Of a stretch of DNA of 64,000 bases, positions 18,615 through 27,612 are shown piece by piece. How positions within the stretch are numbered: position 1 is the stretch's first letter; every line of letters begins with the position of its first letter. Source of the DNA: Sphingobium amiense. GTDB lineage: Bacteria; Pseudomonadota; Alphaproteobacteria; Sphingomonadales; Sphingomonadaceae. The notes beneath the pieces were generated by a model. The model saw only the letters and a program-made list of their open reading frames with translations, was not told the origin of the DNA and made no database searches. A program made the position numbers and the translations under genes. Location of the stretch: positions 992,001-1,056,000 of the forward strand of contig NZ_AP018664.1 of assembly GCF_003967075.1 (NCBI RefSeq), written 5' to 3'.

Positions 18615-18950
18615 CTAGGCGTCCGCGACGTGCGGGGCAAGCGTTGCGCGCAGCTTTTCTATCCGGGCGGCGAGCGCTTCGACCGCGCGGGCGGCGGGTT
18701 CGTCCTCTTCCTCCAGCGGCAACTGCGTCTGCCGCCCAGCCGCTTCCCGGCGCAGGTCGTTGAGTTCGTCCGCCAGAAACAGCGCCGCGAACAGCAGGGT
18801 GCGCACTTCGGTGAGGCCGGGCGTGCCCTGCTGCGCCTGCCGCGCCTTTTCCTCGATAAGTGTGGAAAGATGCGCCAGTTGCGCTTCCTCCCCGTCGCGG
18901 CAACGGATGGGATAATGCCGCCCAGCGATCTGGAGCGTGGTTTCAGCCAT
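18615..18950 (-). CDS. zapA: Cell division protein ZapA
   Basis: A 111-residue protein. The N-terminal part, with IAGRHYPIRCRDGEE and LIEEKARQAQ, is the ZapA fold, and the C-terminal part (about 60-100) is a long acidic helix that should form a coiled coil. ZapA promotes FtsZ filament bundling at the division septum. Its start overlaps the end of the small upstream gene by 8 bases, and 6S RNA follows within about 8 bases of its stop. Confidence 0.9.
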   Translation of the reverse strand: MAETTLQIAGRHYPIRCRDGEEAQLAHLSTLIEEKARQAQQGTPGLTEVRTLLFAALFLADELNDLRREAAGRQTQLPLEEEDEPAARAVEALAARIEKLRATLAPHVADA

Positions 18951-19131
18951 GGCCGCTGCCTTTCAGCGAGTCGATGAGATCGTCGAGTGACCGGAGCGCT
19001 GCCCGCGCCGCGCTGTGATCCACGGACGCGGAGGCCGCCGGTGCCGTGCCGAGGCGGTCCACATCCTGCTCAAGCCGGGCCACTGCACGCTCCAGCGTGC
19101 CGATCGCCTGCATCATGCGCTCGCTTGCCAT
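18943..19131 (-). CDS. Small coiled-coil protein upstream of zapA
   Basis: A 62-residue protein from the ATG at 19131 (GGGG lies just upstream). An ATG at 19143 is also possible, and the frame is open to 19221. It contains two heptad-like helices, TLERAVARLEQDVDRL and ALRSLDDLIDSLKG, separated by an Ala/Ser-rich linker. It overlaps zapA, so the two are likely co-translated, which hints at a division-related role. I do not recognise a named family. Confidence 0.65.
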   Translation of the reverse strand: MASERMMQAIGTLERAVARLEQDVDRLGTAPAASASVDHSAARAALRSLDDLIDSLKGSGHG

Positions 19132-19318
19132 GCGCCCCTGCATAGCGGAACCCGGCGCGGGGCAAAAGCGGCGATCTGTCCCGCTTTGTCGCTGCCGCAG
19201 GGCGGCCCGCGGTTGACGCATGGGGTCTGACCAGACAAAGGGATCGCGAAACCCGACTCGCCCGCCGGCGTGCGGGCGACCGTCGACGCCTCTTTGTCAG
19301 GAAAGACGCCCGCCCACG

Positions 19319-21286
19319 ATGACCGTTTCCGAAAAGTCGCTCGCCAACGCCATCCGGGCGCTGTCCATGGATGCGGTGCAGGCCGCCAATAGCGGCCATC
19401 CGGGAATGCCGATGGGCATGGCGGACGTGGCGACGGTGCTGTTCGGGGACTATCTGAAGTTCGATCCCAGCGCGCCCAAATGGGCTGACCGCGACCGCTT
19501 CGTCCTTTCGGCGGGGCACGGGTCGATGCTGATCTATTCGCTGCTCCATCTCACCGGCTATGCGCGGCCGACGATGGAGGACATTCGCAACTTCCGCCAG
19601 TTGCACAGTCCCTGCGCCGGGCACCCCGAAAATTTCGAGCTGGCAGGTGTCGAAGCGACGACCGGGCCGCTGGGTTCGGGTCTCGCCACGGCGGTCGGCA
19701 TGGCGATTGCCGAGCGGCATCTGAACGCCCAGTTCGGCGACGATCTGGTCGATCACCGCACCTGGGTGATCGCGGGCGACGGCTGCCTGATGGAAGGCAT
19801 CAACCATGAGGCCATCGGCCTTGCGGGGCATCTGAAGCTCGGCCGCCTCAACGTGCTGTGGGACGATAACAAGATCACCATCGACGGCGCGGTCGAGCTG
19901 TCGAGCAGCGAGGATGTGCGGGCGCGCTATGCCGCGACCGGATGGCATGTTGTGTCGTGCGACGGGCATGACGTGGCGGACGTGCGCCGCGCCATCGACG
20001 AAGCGCTGGCCGATCCGCGCCCGAGCCTGATCGCCTGCGCGACCAAGATCGGCTATGGCGCGCCCAACAAGGCGGGCACTTCGGGCGTCCACGGCTCCGC
20101 GCTGGGCGAGGCGGAAGTCGCCGCCGCGCGCGAGTTTCTGGGCTGGAGCGCCGAACCCTTCGTCATTCCCGAGGACATCGCTGCCGCATGGAAGGCGATA
20201 GGAGCCAGGGGTGCGGGCGTTCGCTCGGCGTGGGAAAGCCGTCTGGCGGCGAGCGACAAGGGCGCGGAACTGTCGCGGCGCATGGCGGGCGATCTGCCTG
20301 CCGATTTCTCGCTCGACGCCTATATCGACAGCCTGATCGCCGCGCCGCAGAAGGTCGCCACCCGCAAGGCGAGCGAGCTGGCGCTGGGTGCGATCAACGA
20401 CCTGCTGCCCGAAACGCTGGGCGGTTCGGCCGACCTTACCGGCTCCAACAACACCAAGACCAAGTCGACCGGTCCTCTGACGGCCGACGATTATAGCGGC
20501 CGTTATGTCTATTACGGCATTCGCGAATTCGGCATGGCGTGCGCGATGAACGGCATGGCGCTGCATGGCGGGGTGATACCCTATGGCGGCACCTTCCTCG
20601 TCTTTTCCGACTATATGCGCGGCGGCATCCGCCTTGCCGCGCTCCAGCAGCAGCGCGTGATCCATGTGCTGACGCATGACAGCATCGGCCTTGGCGAAGA
20701 CGGTCCCACCCACCAGCCAATAGAGCATGTCATGTCGCTGCGCATGATCCCGAACCTCGACGTCTACCGCCCCGCCGATGTGGTCGAGACGGCGGAATGC
20801 TGGGAACTGGCGTTGAAGGATGCGACCGGGCCGTCCGTGCTGGCGTTGACCCGCCAGAACCTGCCGCAATTGCGAACGGAGAAGAGCGAGAATCTGTCGG
20901 CGAAGGGCGCCTATCGCCTCGTTGCCGCGACCGCGGAGCGCAAGGTGGTGTTGATCGCTACAGGTTCCGAGGTCGAGATCGCGGTCGACACGGCCAAGCT
21001 GCTGGAAGAGCAGGGCATCGGCGCGGATGTCGTTTCCATGCCGAGCTGGGCGCATTTCGAAGCGCAGGACGCGGCCTACAAGGACGATCTGCTGCCGCAC
21101 CATGTGCTGCGCGCGTCGATCGAGGCGGGGACGACCTTCGGCTGGGAGCGCTATACGGGCATCGCGGGCCTGCGGTTCGGCATCGACAGCTTCGGCGCAT
21201 CGGCCCCGGCCGAAGCGCTCTACGACCATTTCGGCCTGACCGCCGCCAGGATCGCGCCGCAGATCGCGGCCGCTCTCAAAGATTGA
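19319..21286 (+). CDS. tkt: Transketolase
   Basis: A 655-residue thiamine-diphosphate enzyme moving two-carbon units between sugar phosphates in the pentose phosphate pathway. Seen are the N-terminal substrate/TPP segment NSGHPGMPMGMAD, the TPP motif IAGDGCLMEG, GEDGPTHQPIEH in the pyrimidine-binding domain, and a complete C-terminal domain (ATGSEVEIA). The ATG at 19319 follows AGGAAAG. It is first of a plus-strand run tkt-gapA-pgk-fba, with 30 bases before gapA. Confidence 0.95.
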   Translation: MTVSEKSLANAIRALSMDAVQAANSGHPGMPMGMADVATVLFGDYLKFDPSAPKWADRDRFVLSAGHGSMLIYSLLHLTGYARPTMEDIRNFRQLHSPCAGHPENFELAGVEATTGPLGSGLATAVGMAIAERHLNAQFGDDLVDHRTWVIAGDGCLMEGINHEAIGLAGHLKLGRLNVLWDDNKITIDGAVELSSSEDVRARYAATGWHVVSCDGHDVADVRRAIDEALADPRPSLIACATKIGYGAPNKAGTSGVHGSALGEAEVAAAREFLGWSAEPFVIPEDIAAAWKAIGARGAGVRSAWESRLAASDKGAELSRRMAGDLPADFSLDAYIDSLIAAPQKVATRKASELALGAINDLLPETLGGSADLTGSNNTKTKSTGPLTADDYSGRYVYYGIREFGMACAMNGMALHGGVIPYGGTFLVFSDYMRGGIRLAALQQQRVIHVLTHDSIGLGEDGPTHQPIEHVMSLRMIPNLDVYRPADVVETAECWELALKDATGPSVLALTRQNLPQLRTEKSENLSAKGAYRLVAATAERKVVLIATGSEVEIAVDTAKLLEEQGIGADVVSMPSWAHFEAQDAAYKDDLLPHHVLRASIEAGTTFGWERYTGIAGLRFGIDSFGASAPAEALYDHFGLTAARIAPQIAAALKD

Positions 21287-21316
21287 ACATACCCCACACC
21301 TAAGGAGGCTAGTGCA

Positions 21317-22327
21317 GTGGCAACGAAGGTAGCAATTAACGGTTTCGGACGCATTGGCCGCCTGGTCGCGCGCGCCATTCTTTCGCGCACCGATCATGAT
21401 CTGGAACTGGTGAGCATCAACGATCTGGGCGACGCGCAGTCCAACGCGCTGCTGTTCAAGCGCGATTCCGTGCACGGCAACTGGGCGGGCGACGTCAGCG
21501 TCGATGGCGACGCGCTGGTGATCGACGGCAAGCGCATCGCCGTGACCGCCGAGCGCGATCCCGCGAACCTGCCGCACGCCGCGCAGGGCGTGGACATCGC
21601 TCTCGAATGCACCGGCATCTTCACCGACAAGGCGAAGGCGAGCGCGCATCTGACCGCAGGCGCCAAGCGCGTCGTGATCTCGGCTCCCGGCACGAATGTC
21701 GACCGCACCGTGGTGTTCGGCGTCAACCATGACCAGTTGACCGCCGATGACATCATCATTTCGAACGCGAGCTGCACCACCAACTGCCTCGCGCCGCTGG
21801 CGAAAGTCCTTCACGATGCGATCGGCATCGAAAAGGGCTTCATGACCACGATCCACAGCTACACCAACGACCAGAACACGCTGGACCAGCTGCACAAGGA
21901 CATGCGTCGCGCCCGCGCCGCGGCCCTGTCGATGATCCCGACCACCACCGGCGCTGCCCGCGCGGTCGGCGAAGTTCTGCCCGAACTCAAGGGCAAGCTC
22001 GACGGCTCGTCGGTGCGCGTGCCGACTCCCAACGTCTCGGTCGTGGACCTGAAGTTCATCGCGAAGAAAGCGACGACCAGGGACGAAGTGAACGGCCTGC
22101 TCAAGGCTGCTTCGGAAAACGGCCCGCTCAAGGGCGTGCTCGGCTATTCGGACGAACCGCTGGTGTCGATCGACTATAATGGCGACGCGCGCAGCTCGAC
22201 CGTGGACAGCCTGGAAACCGCCGTCATCGACGGCACACTGGTTCGGGTGCTGAGCTGGTATGACAATGAGTGGGGTTTCTCGAACCGCATGATCGACACC
22301 ACGGGTGTGATGGCGAAGTTCCTGTAA
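21317..22327 (+). CDS. gap: Glyceraldehyde-3-phosphate dehydrogenase, type I
   Basis: A 336-residue NAD-dependent GAPDH: N-terminal Rossmann motif [10 protein letters not shown], acidic residue in SINDLGD favouring NAD, catalytic Cys153 in [13 protein letters not shown], and the C-terminal [13 protein letters not shown]. It starts at GTG with AAGGAGG at 21302-21308. It sits between transketolase and phosphoglycerate kinase in a glycolysis/pentose-phosphate cluster. A long hairpin repeat follows it. Confidence 0.96.
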   Translation: MATKVAINGFGRIGRLVARAILSRTDHDLELVSINDLGDAQSNALLFKRDSVHGNWAGDVSVDGDALVIDGKRIAVTAERDPANLPHAAQGVDIALECTGIFTDKAKASAHLTAGAKRVVISAPGTNVDRTVVFGVNHDQLTADDIIISNASCTTNCLAPLAKVLHDAIGIEKGFMTTIHSYTNDQNTLDQLHKDMRRARAAALSMIPTTTGAARAVGEVLPELKGKLDGSSVRVPTPNVSVVDLKFIAKKATTRDEVNGLLKAASENGPLKGVLGYSDEPLVSIDYNGDARSSTVDSLETAVIDGTLVRVLSWYDNEWGFSNRMIDTTGVMAKFL

Positions 22328-22340
22328 AACGCCCATAAAC

Positions 22341-22437
22341 CCGTTCGCCCTGAGCGAAGTCGAAGGGCTCGGCTGAGCGGAGCGAAGCCACTTCGCTCCG
22401 CTCAGTGGAGGGCTTCGACTTCGCTCAGCCCGAACGG
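22341..22437. repeat. Long palindromic intergenic repeat (sphingomonad REP-like)
   Basis: The gap between gapA and pgk is almost wholly a nested hairpin. The inner arms CTGAGCGGAGCGAAG and CTTCGCTCCGCTCAG (about 22373-22387 and 22391-22405) are perfect 15-mers around a 3-base loop. The outer arms (22341-22370 and 22408-22437) pair almost perfectly, differing only by swapped CCC/GGC blocks. The core TGAGCGAAGTCGAAG is of a type I recall as dispersed between sphingomonad genes. In mRNA it could stabilise gapA transcripts or attenuate reading into pgk. Confidence 0.8.
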
Positions 22438-22460
22438 AAACTTTGTATAGGGGAAGACGC

Positions 22461-23663
22461 ATGACCAAGCCGTTCAAGACTCTCGATGACATGGGCGACA
22501 TCGCCGGCAAGGTGGTGCTGGTGCGCGAGGATCTGAACGTGCCGATGCAGGACGGATCGGTCAGCGACGACACCCGCCTGCGCGCGGCGATGCCCACCGT
22601 GCTGGAACTGGCGGATCGGGGGGCCAAGGTGCTGATCCTTGCGCATTTCGGACGGCCCAAGGGGCAGAAGAACCCGGAATATTCGCTTTCCAAGATCACG
22701 CGTCCGCTGTCCGCCGTGCTGGGTCGCGACGTGCAGTTCATTCCCGACTGCCAGGGCGAAGCCGCCGTGGACGGCATCAAGGTGATGCGGAACGGCGATG
22801 TCGCAATCCTGGAGAACACCCGCTTCCATCCCGGCGAGGAAAAGAACGATCCCGCGCTGGCCGATGCGATGGCGGCGATCGGCGATCTTTACGTCAATGA
22901 CGCCTTTTCCGCGGCACACCGCGCCCATGCCTCGACCGAGGGGCTGGCGCACAAGCTGCCTGCCTTTGCCGGGCGGTCGATGGAAAAGGAACTGGACGCG
23001 TTGCAGGCGGCGCTTGGTGAGCCGGTGACGCCGGTCGCGGCGGTCGTGGGCGGCGCGAAGGTTTCGACCAAGCTCGACGTGCTCAACAACCTCGTTGCGA
23101 AGGTCGATCACCTCATCATCGGCGGCGGCATGGCCAACACCTTCCTTTACGCGCGCGGCGTCGATGTCGGCAAATCGCTGTGCGAAAAGGATCTGGCGGA
23201 CACCGCCGAGGCGATCTTCGACAAGGCGGAAGCGGCGGGCTGCACGATCCATCTTCCCTATGACGTGGTGGTGGCGAAGGAATTTGCGGCCAATCCGCCG
23301 TCGCTGCGGACCTGCAACGTCCATGAAGTTGCCGAGGACGAGATGATACTCGACGTGGGACCGGCGGCGGTGGAAGCGCTGGGCGACGCGCTCAAGAATT
23401 GCCGGACGCTGGTGTGGAACGGCCCGCTCGGCGCGTTCGAGATCGCGCCGTTCGATGCCGCCACGGTGGCGCTGGCGAAAACCGCGGCTGCGCTGACGAA
23501 GGAAGGGCAGTTGACCTCCGTCGCCGGGGGCGGCGATACTGTCGCGGCACTGAACCACGCCGGCGTTGCGGACGATTTCAGCTTTGTGTCCACCGCAGGC
23601 GGCGCTTTCCTCGAATGGATGGAAGGCAAGGAACTGCCGGGGGTCAAGGCGCTACAGGCCTGA
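22461..23663 (+). CDS. pgk: Phosphoglycerate kinase
   Basis: A 400-residue two-domain kinase making ATP and 3-phosphoglycerate from 1,3-bisphosphoglycerate. Conserved features are [14 protein letters not shown] near the N-terminus, AHFGRPKG in the substrate domain, [14 protein letters not shown] in the hinge region and GGGDTVAAL in the nucleotide domain. The ATG at 22461 is preceded by AGGGGAAGA. It lies in the tkt-gapA-pgk-fba cluster, separated from gapA by the hairpin repeat. Confidence 0.96.
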   Translation: MTKPFKTLDDMGDIAGKVVLVREDLNVPMQDGSVSDDTRLRAAMPTVLELADRGAKVLILAHFGRPKGQKNPEYSLSKITRPLSAVLGRDVQFIPDCQGEAAVDGIKVMRNGDVAILENTRFHPGEEKNDPALADAMAAIGDLYVNDAFSAAHRAHASTEGLAHKLPAFAGRSMEKELDALQAALGEPVTPVAAVVGGAKVSTKLDVLNNLVAKVDHLIIGGGMANTFLYARGVDVGKSLCEKDLADTAEAIFDKAEAAGCTIHLPYDVVVAKEFAANPPSLRTCNVHEVAEDEMILDVGPAAVEALGDALKNCRTLVWNGPLGAFEIAPFDAATVALAKTAAALTKEGQLTSVAGGGDTVAALNHAGVADDFSFVSTAGGAFLEWMEGKELPGVKALQA

Positions 23664-23772
23664 CGCTCCGTCCCGGCGCTGCCGCCGCCTGCTTGGAGAG
23701 GGCGGCGTGGCGCTTCATCACCGGACGCTGCCACAGGGGCGGTATCCTTATCTTTCAAGAAGGTATGTGCAG

Positions 23773-24678
23773 ATGCTGGATCAGGATATGAAGAGCAAGA
23801 TCGCCGAAGGGAACGGCTTCATCGCCGCACTCGACCAGAGCGGCGGTTCGACGCCCAAGGCGCTGAAGGGCTATGGCATCGAGGAAGGCGCGTGGACCGA
23901 TGAGGAGGAAATGTTCGGCCTTATCCACGCAATGCGCAGCCGCATCATCACCGCGCCCGTCTTCACCGGCGACAAGGTGCTGGGCGCGATCCTGTTCGAG
24001 CGGACCATGGACGGCACCGTCGATGGCAAGCCGACGCCACAGGCGCTGATCGAGCGCGGCGTCGTGCCCTTCATCAAAATCGACAAGGGTCTGGAGGATG
24101 AAGCCAACGGCGTGCAACTGATGAAGCCCAATCCCGGTCTCGACACGCTGCTCGCCCGCGCCAAGGGTCTGGGCGTATTCGGCACAAAGGAGCGTTCGGT
24201 CATCAACCTCGCCAACCGCGAAGGCATTGCTGCCGTTGTGGCACAACAGTTCGAGGTGGGGCGTCAGGTGCTGGCCGGTGGGCTGATGCCGATCATCGAG
24301 CCGGAAGTGAACATCAAGTCGCCCGAGCGCGCGGAAGCCGACGCGATCCTGCTGGAGGAAATTCTCAGGAATCTCGACGCGCTGCCCGAGGGCGAGCAGG
24401 TGATGCTGAAACTGTCGCTGCCCGCAAAGGCCGGTCTGTTCGATCCGCTGGTCGATCATCCCAAGGTGCTGCGTGTGGTTGCGCTGTCGGGCGGGTTCAG
24501 CCGCACCGAGGCGTGCGCGGAACTGGCGAAGAATCGCGGCATTATCGCCAGCTTCAGTCGCGCGCTGCTGAACGACCTGCGCCACCAGATGAGCGATGAC
24601 GAGTTCAACGCGTCGCTGGGCGAGGCGATCGACGAGATCCACGGCGCATCGACCGCCAAGCAGCCGGTCGCGGCATAA
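23773..24678 (+). CDS. fda: Fructose-bisphosphate aldolase, class I (Fda type)
   Basis: A 301-residue Schiff-base (class I) aldolase. The sequence follows the bacterial Fda form known from staphylococci: GFIAALDQSGGSTPKALK at the N-terminus, GVQLMKPN, PIIEPEVNI, VMLKLSLP (a candidate Schiff-base region) and LSGGFSRTEA. It cleaves fructose-1,6-bisphosphate to triose phosphates. The ATG at 23773 has AAGAAGG upstream. It is the last gene of the carbon cluster and is followed by a strong terminator. Confidence 0.93.
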   Translation: MLDQDMKSKIAEGNGFIAALDQSGGSTPKALKGYGIEEGAWTDEEEMFGLIHAMRSRIITAPVFTGDKVLGAILFERTMDGTVDGKPTPQALIERGVVPFIKIDKGLEDEANGVQLMKPNPGLDTLLARAKGLGVFGTKERSVINLANREGIAAVVAQQFEVGRQVLAGGLMPIIEPEVNIKSPERAEADAILLEEILRNLDALPEGEQVMLKLSLPAKAGLFDPLVDHPKVLRVVALSGGFSRTEACAELAKNRGIIASFSRALLNDLRHQMSDDEFNASLGEAIDEIHGASTAKQPVAA

Positions 24679-24689
24679 AGGACGCAAGA

Positions 24690-24719
24690 GGCGGGGCGGC
24701 GAGCCGCTCCGCCTTTTTC
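24690..24719 (+). terminator. Rho-independent terminator of the glycolytic cluster
   Basis: A GC-rich hairpin (GGCGGGGCGGC, short loop, GCCGCTCCGCC) is followed immediately by TTTTTCTT, 12 bases after the fba stop. This is a textbook intrinsic terminator for the tkt-gapA-pgk-fba transcript. Confidence 0.85.
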
Positions 24720-24753
24720 TTGGCGTGCGCGTCCAAGCCTCTATAAGGCGCGC

Positions 24754-25461
24754 ATGACCAATTTCACCGATGAGGAACTGGCGCTCGACCCGCATTTCGC
24801 CGACCAGTTCGAGCAGGGCTTTCGCCCCGCCTGCCAGCTTTACCTGATTTCACCGCCCGTCATTGACGAGCGCTTCACCGATCAGCTTCGCGCCGCTTTC
24901 GAGGGCGGGGATGTGGCGGCGTTCCAGTTGCGGCTCAAGGGTCTGGACGAGGACGCGGTCGCGCGGGCGGCGGAGCCGTTGCAGCGGCTTTGCGCCGAGC
25001 GGGAAGTGGCTTTCATCATCAATGACAGCGCGGCGCTGGCCAAAAAGCTGGGCGCGGACGGCGTGCATCTGGGGCAGGGCGATGGCAGTCCAAAGGATGC
25101 GCGGGCGCTGCTGGGGCCAAAGGTGCAGATCGGCGTCACATGTCATGACAGCCGCCATCTGGCGATGGAAGCGGGCGAGGCGGGGGCGGACTATGTCGCG
25201 TTCGGCGCTTTCTATCCTACCGCGACCAAGGAAACGATCCATCGGCCCGATCCGTCCATCCTCGGATGGTGGACGACGCTGTTCGAACTGCCCTGCGTCG
25301 CCATCGGAGGGATCACCGCGCAGAACGCCGCGCCGCTGGTGGCCGCCGGGGCGGATTTTCTGGCGGTGAGCAGCGCGGTCTGGGCGCATCCAGATGGGCC
25401 GAAGGCCGGGGTCGCGGCCTTCGCACCGGTGCTGGCGGCGGGACGTCAGTCGCCGGGCTGA
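24754..25461 (+). CDS. Thiamine phosphate synthase (ThiE-like)
   Basis: A 235-residue TIM-barrel protein of the ThiE family, joining the hydroxymethylpyrimidine and thiazole phosphates. Seen are FQLRLKG (phosphate-side), FIINDSAALA, GADGVHLGQGD, YVAFGAFYPT and AIGGITAQNAAPLV, all in order for ThiE. An N-terminal acidic extension of about 30 residues precedes the barrel. It stands alone after the terminator; no thiamine riboswitch-like structure is evident in the short gap. Confidence 0.85.
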   Translation: MTNFTDEELALDPHFADQFEQGFRPACQLYLISPPVIDERFTDQLRAAFEGGDVAAFQLRLKGLDEDAVARAAEPLQRLCAEREVAFIINDSAALAKKLGADGVHLGQGDGSPKDARALLGPKVQIGVTCHDSRHLAMEAGEAGADYVAFGAFYPTATKETIHRPDPSILGWWTTLFELPCVAIGGITAQNAAPLVAAGADFLAVSSAVWAHPDGPKAGVAAFAPVLAAGRQSPG

Positions 25462-25727
25462 CGGGCGAGTTGCGACAGGGCGAGCGCGACGATCCAGCCG
25501 ATCACTGCGCAGCCGCCCAGCCAGATGAGGAAGGCCGCAGCGTCGCCGCACGCCGCGATGGCGATGCCGGGCAGCATCGCGCCCAGAGCCAGCGCCCGGC
25601 GCAGGGCAGGGGAGTGACCTCCGCTCGCCAGCTTTTCCGCGCGGCGGCGCTTGGGATCACCAAGGCTGAGCCAGAGGATGAACGCGGTCGATAGGGCGAG
25701 CGGGATGAGCGTCAAGCCGGTCATCAT
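25446..25727 (-). CDS. Small membrane protein of the siderophore module (DUF3325-like)
   Basis: A 93-residue protein with about three membrane helices. Its ATG at 25727 overlaps the stop of the PepSY gene (ATGA), so it is co-translated. The N-terminal ALSTAFILWLSLGDPKRR and the C-terminal GDAAAFLIWLGGCAVIGWIVAL fit DUF3325-type proteins that accompany TonB siderophore receptors and PepSY proteins. The family call is moderate. It overlaps the end of thiE by 16 bases. Confidence 0.65.
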   Translation of the reverse strand: MMTGLTLIPLALSTAFILWLSLGDPKRRRAEKLASGGHSPALRRALALGAMLPGIAIAACGDAAAFLIWLGGCAVIGWIVALALSQLARQPGD

Positions 25728-27301
25728 TCGGCTGCCTGAAGCGTGGTAGCAGCGCGGCGGCTCTGGCGCATCGCCATCAGCGGCAGGCAGGCCCATGCGC
25801 CCGCGACGAGAAACGCCAGATCGAGGGCGGGGATGACGGCCTGTGCCGCCGCCAACGCTTCGCCCCAGCCCGGTCCACCCTCCAGCAGTCGGAGCGGCGG
25901 GAGGGCAAAGAATAGGATGCCGGTGCCGATGCGCAGCGCAAGGCCGAGCCTGTCAGCGGTCGGTGCGACGATGCCCGCAAGGACGGCGAGCGCGCAGCCT
26001 ATGAGAAATCCCGCAGGCGTCCACCATATCGCTTCGCCCGCGCGCATGGTCATCAGGAACGCCGCCGCCGATGTAGCCAGTGCGAAGGGCAGGCCGAGCG
26101 CGACGACGATATTGCTCCGCTCCAGCCAGTCGAGTGAGCGCGCTTCGCCGCGACGGCGCGCCAGCCACAGCGTCATGCCGGTATAGGTGACGTAGCACAT
26201 GGCGAAGCCAAGGCCGAACCATACGGCTTTGGACAGGACGCCCGCGAAGTTGCCGAAATGTAGCGGCGACATGATCGCCGCCAGCGTGCCCCCGGCGGAC
26301 GGCTTCGTCCCCAGAAGCGGCTTTTCCTGCTCGAACGCCGCTGTCGCGCCATTGTAGAGCAGGGACATGGGCGCAATCGCGCCTTCGCGCGGCGGGTGGT
26401 AGGTCGTCACCTTCGCGTCGGCGCGGCCGAAATGCTCGATGGTGACGAAGGTCGGGATAGCGCCTGCGCGCGCGATGGCGTCGCTCGCGATCCGGTCGAA
26501 ATTGCCGATAGCCGCCGGGCGGGGATCGGGCTTGCCGGGATTGCCGTAGACCGCATCCTGAAGCGCCTGAACATTGCCGTTGAACGCCGCCATCGCCACA
26601 ACCGGCATGCCGACGGTGCCGAAGAAGGAGAAGAAGCTGCCGGTGAAGGCCAGGATGAAGGCAAAGGGCAGGCTCCATGTGCCCGCCACGCTGTGCCGGT
26701 CGCGATGGGCGAGCACCGGGCTGCCCCTGCGGCGCAGGGTGAAAATGTCCTTGAAGAGATGACGATGGATCAGCAGGCCGGAGACCGCCGCCACCAGCAT
26801 CGACAGCCCCAATATGCCCGTCAGCAGCAGCCCCCACGGGTTAGGGACGTGCAGGCGCACATGGGTATCCACCAGAAAGGCGCCCAGCGCATTGTCGTTG
26901 CGCGCGCCATAGACATCCTCGCTCGTGCCCTCCTGCCGGTGGATGGTCCTGCCATCCTTGCCGACGATATAGAAGATGCCGCGCGCGACGACTTCGCCAC
27001 GATCCATCTCATGCCGGTGGAAGAACAGGCCCATGTCATGATCGCCGACTTCAAACAGGTCGACGCCCTCATGATATTTCTCCGGCGTCTGCGCGCCCAG
27101 CCGGCGCAGGGCATCGCCAACAGGGCGCTGGAAGGCGGACTGCGTCGCGACATGCCCCGCCGACCATGCGCCGATCTCTTCGGCGAAGACGGCGGCGGTG
27201 CCGGTCAGCACCACGGCATAGAGCAGCAGGCCGAGCAATATACCCGACCAGCCATGCACGGCGACCATCGCCTTGGTCTCATCTTTGGGGAGATGGATCA
27301 T
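25724..27301 (-). CDS. PepSY-associated TM helix protein
   Basis: A 525-residue inner-membrane protein: N-terminal helix within VHGWSGILLGLLLYAVVLTG, a periplasmic loop containing THVRLHVPNPWG, further helices (GLSMLVAAVSGLLIHRHLF; FAFILAFTGSFFSFFG) and a C-terminal multi-helix section. The HxxxG and H-rich helix ends are typical of the PepSY_TM (PiuB-like) family, thought to act as ferrisiderophore reductases at the inner membrane. The flanking DUF3325-like and DUF3649-like genes and the adjacent TonB receptor support an iron-uptake role. Confidence 0.86.
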   Translation of the reverse strand: MIHLPKDETKAMVAVHGWSGILLGLLLYAVVLTGTAAVFAEEIGAWSAGHVATQSAFQRPVGDALRRLGAQTPEKYHEGVDLFEVGDHDMGLFFHRHEMDRGEVVARGIFYIVGKDGRTIHRQEGTSEDVYGARNDNALGAFLVDTHVRLHVPNPWGLLLTGILGLSMLVAAVSGLLIHRHLFKDIFTLRRRGSPVLAHRDRHSVAGTWSLPFAFILAFTGSFFSFFGTVGMPVVAMAAFNGNVQALQDAVYGNPGKPDPRPAAIGNFDRIASDAIARAGAIPTFVTIEHFGRADAKVTTYHPPREGAIAPMSLLYNGATAAFEQEKPLLGTKPSAGGTLAAIMSPLHFGNFAGVLSKAVWFGLGFAMCYVTYTGMTLWLARRRGEARSLDWLERSNIVVALGLPFALATSAAAFLMTMRAGEAIWWTPAGFLIGCALAVLAGIVAPTADRLGLALRIGTGILFFALPPLRLLEGGPGWGEALAAAQAVIPALDLAFLVAGAWACLPLMAMRQSRRAATTLQAAE

Positions 27302-27600
27302 CGGCGAACCTCCTGCGCGGCGTCATGATCGAGCAGCCGGTTGGCGATCAGCCCTGCGTGGACGACGAAGAGCGTCAGGGCAATCACCGCCACGCGCCCG
27401 AGTCTGCGGTCGAGGCAGGCATGAAAGAAGAGCGCGGCCCAGATCAGCGGGACCAGCACTAGCGGCAGGACCAGATTGTCGATCCCCGCAGCGCCGCCCG
27501 GCAGCCACAGCGCCATGCCCGCCATCATGACGAGCGCGACGACGATGGCGCCCGGCCCGGCCAGCGCCACGCGAACCCATCTCTGCCCTGCGCCCGTCAT
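27298..27600 (-). CDS. Small membrane protein of the siderophore module (DUF3649-like)
   Basis: A 100-residue protein with three membrane helices and the segment WAALFFHACLDRRLGR, similar to DUF3649 proteins found between TonB-dependent siderophore receptors and PepSY genes. Its end overlaps the start of the PepSY gene. The gap to the receptor stop upstream is 12 bases. The function is probably accessory to iron uptake, from context only. Confidence 0.65.
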   Translation of the reverse strand: MTGAGQRWVRVALAGPGAIVVALVMMAGMALWLPGGAAGIDNLVLPLVLVPLIWAALFFHACLDRRLGRVAVIALTLFVVHAGLIANRLLDHDAAQEVRR

Positions 27601-27612
27601 GTTCCGGCTCCT

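Noticed and set aside
19070..22819. 1,249-codon open frame on the minus strand
   Set aside because: It is antisense to transketolase, gapA and pgk, all strongly conserved; the translation is Arg/His-rich with no domain. High GC makes such frames common.
23664..23772. GC-rich hairpin between pgk and fba
   Set aside because: A GCCGCC...GGCGGC stem is present but no T-run follows, so I do not call a terminator.
24720..24753. Thiamine riboswitch before thiE
   Set aside because: The gap after the terminator is far too short, and no TPP-element motif (CUGAGA) is present.
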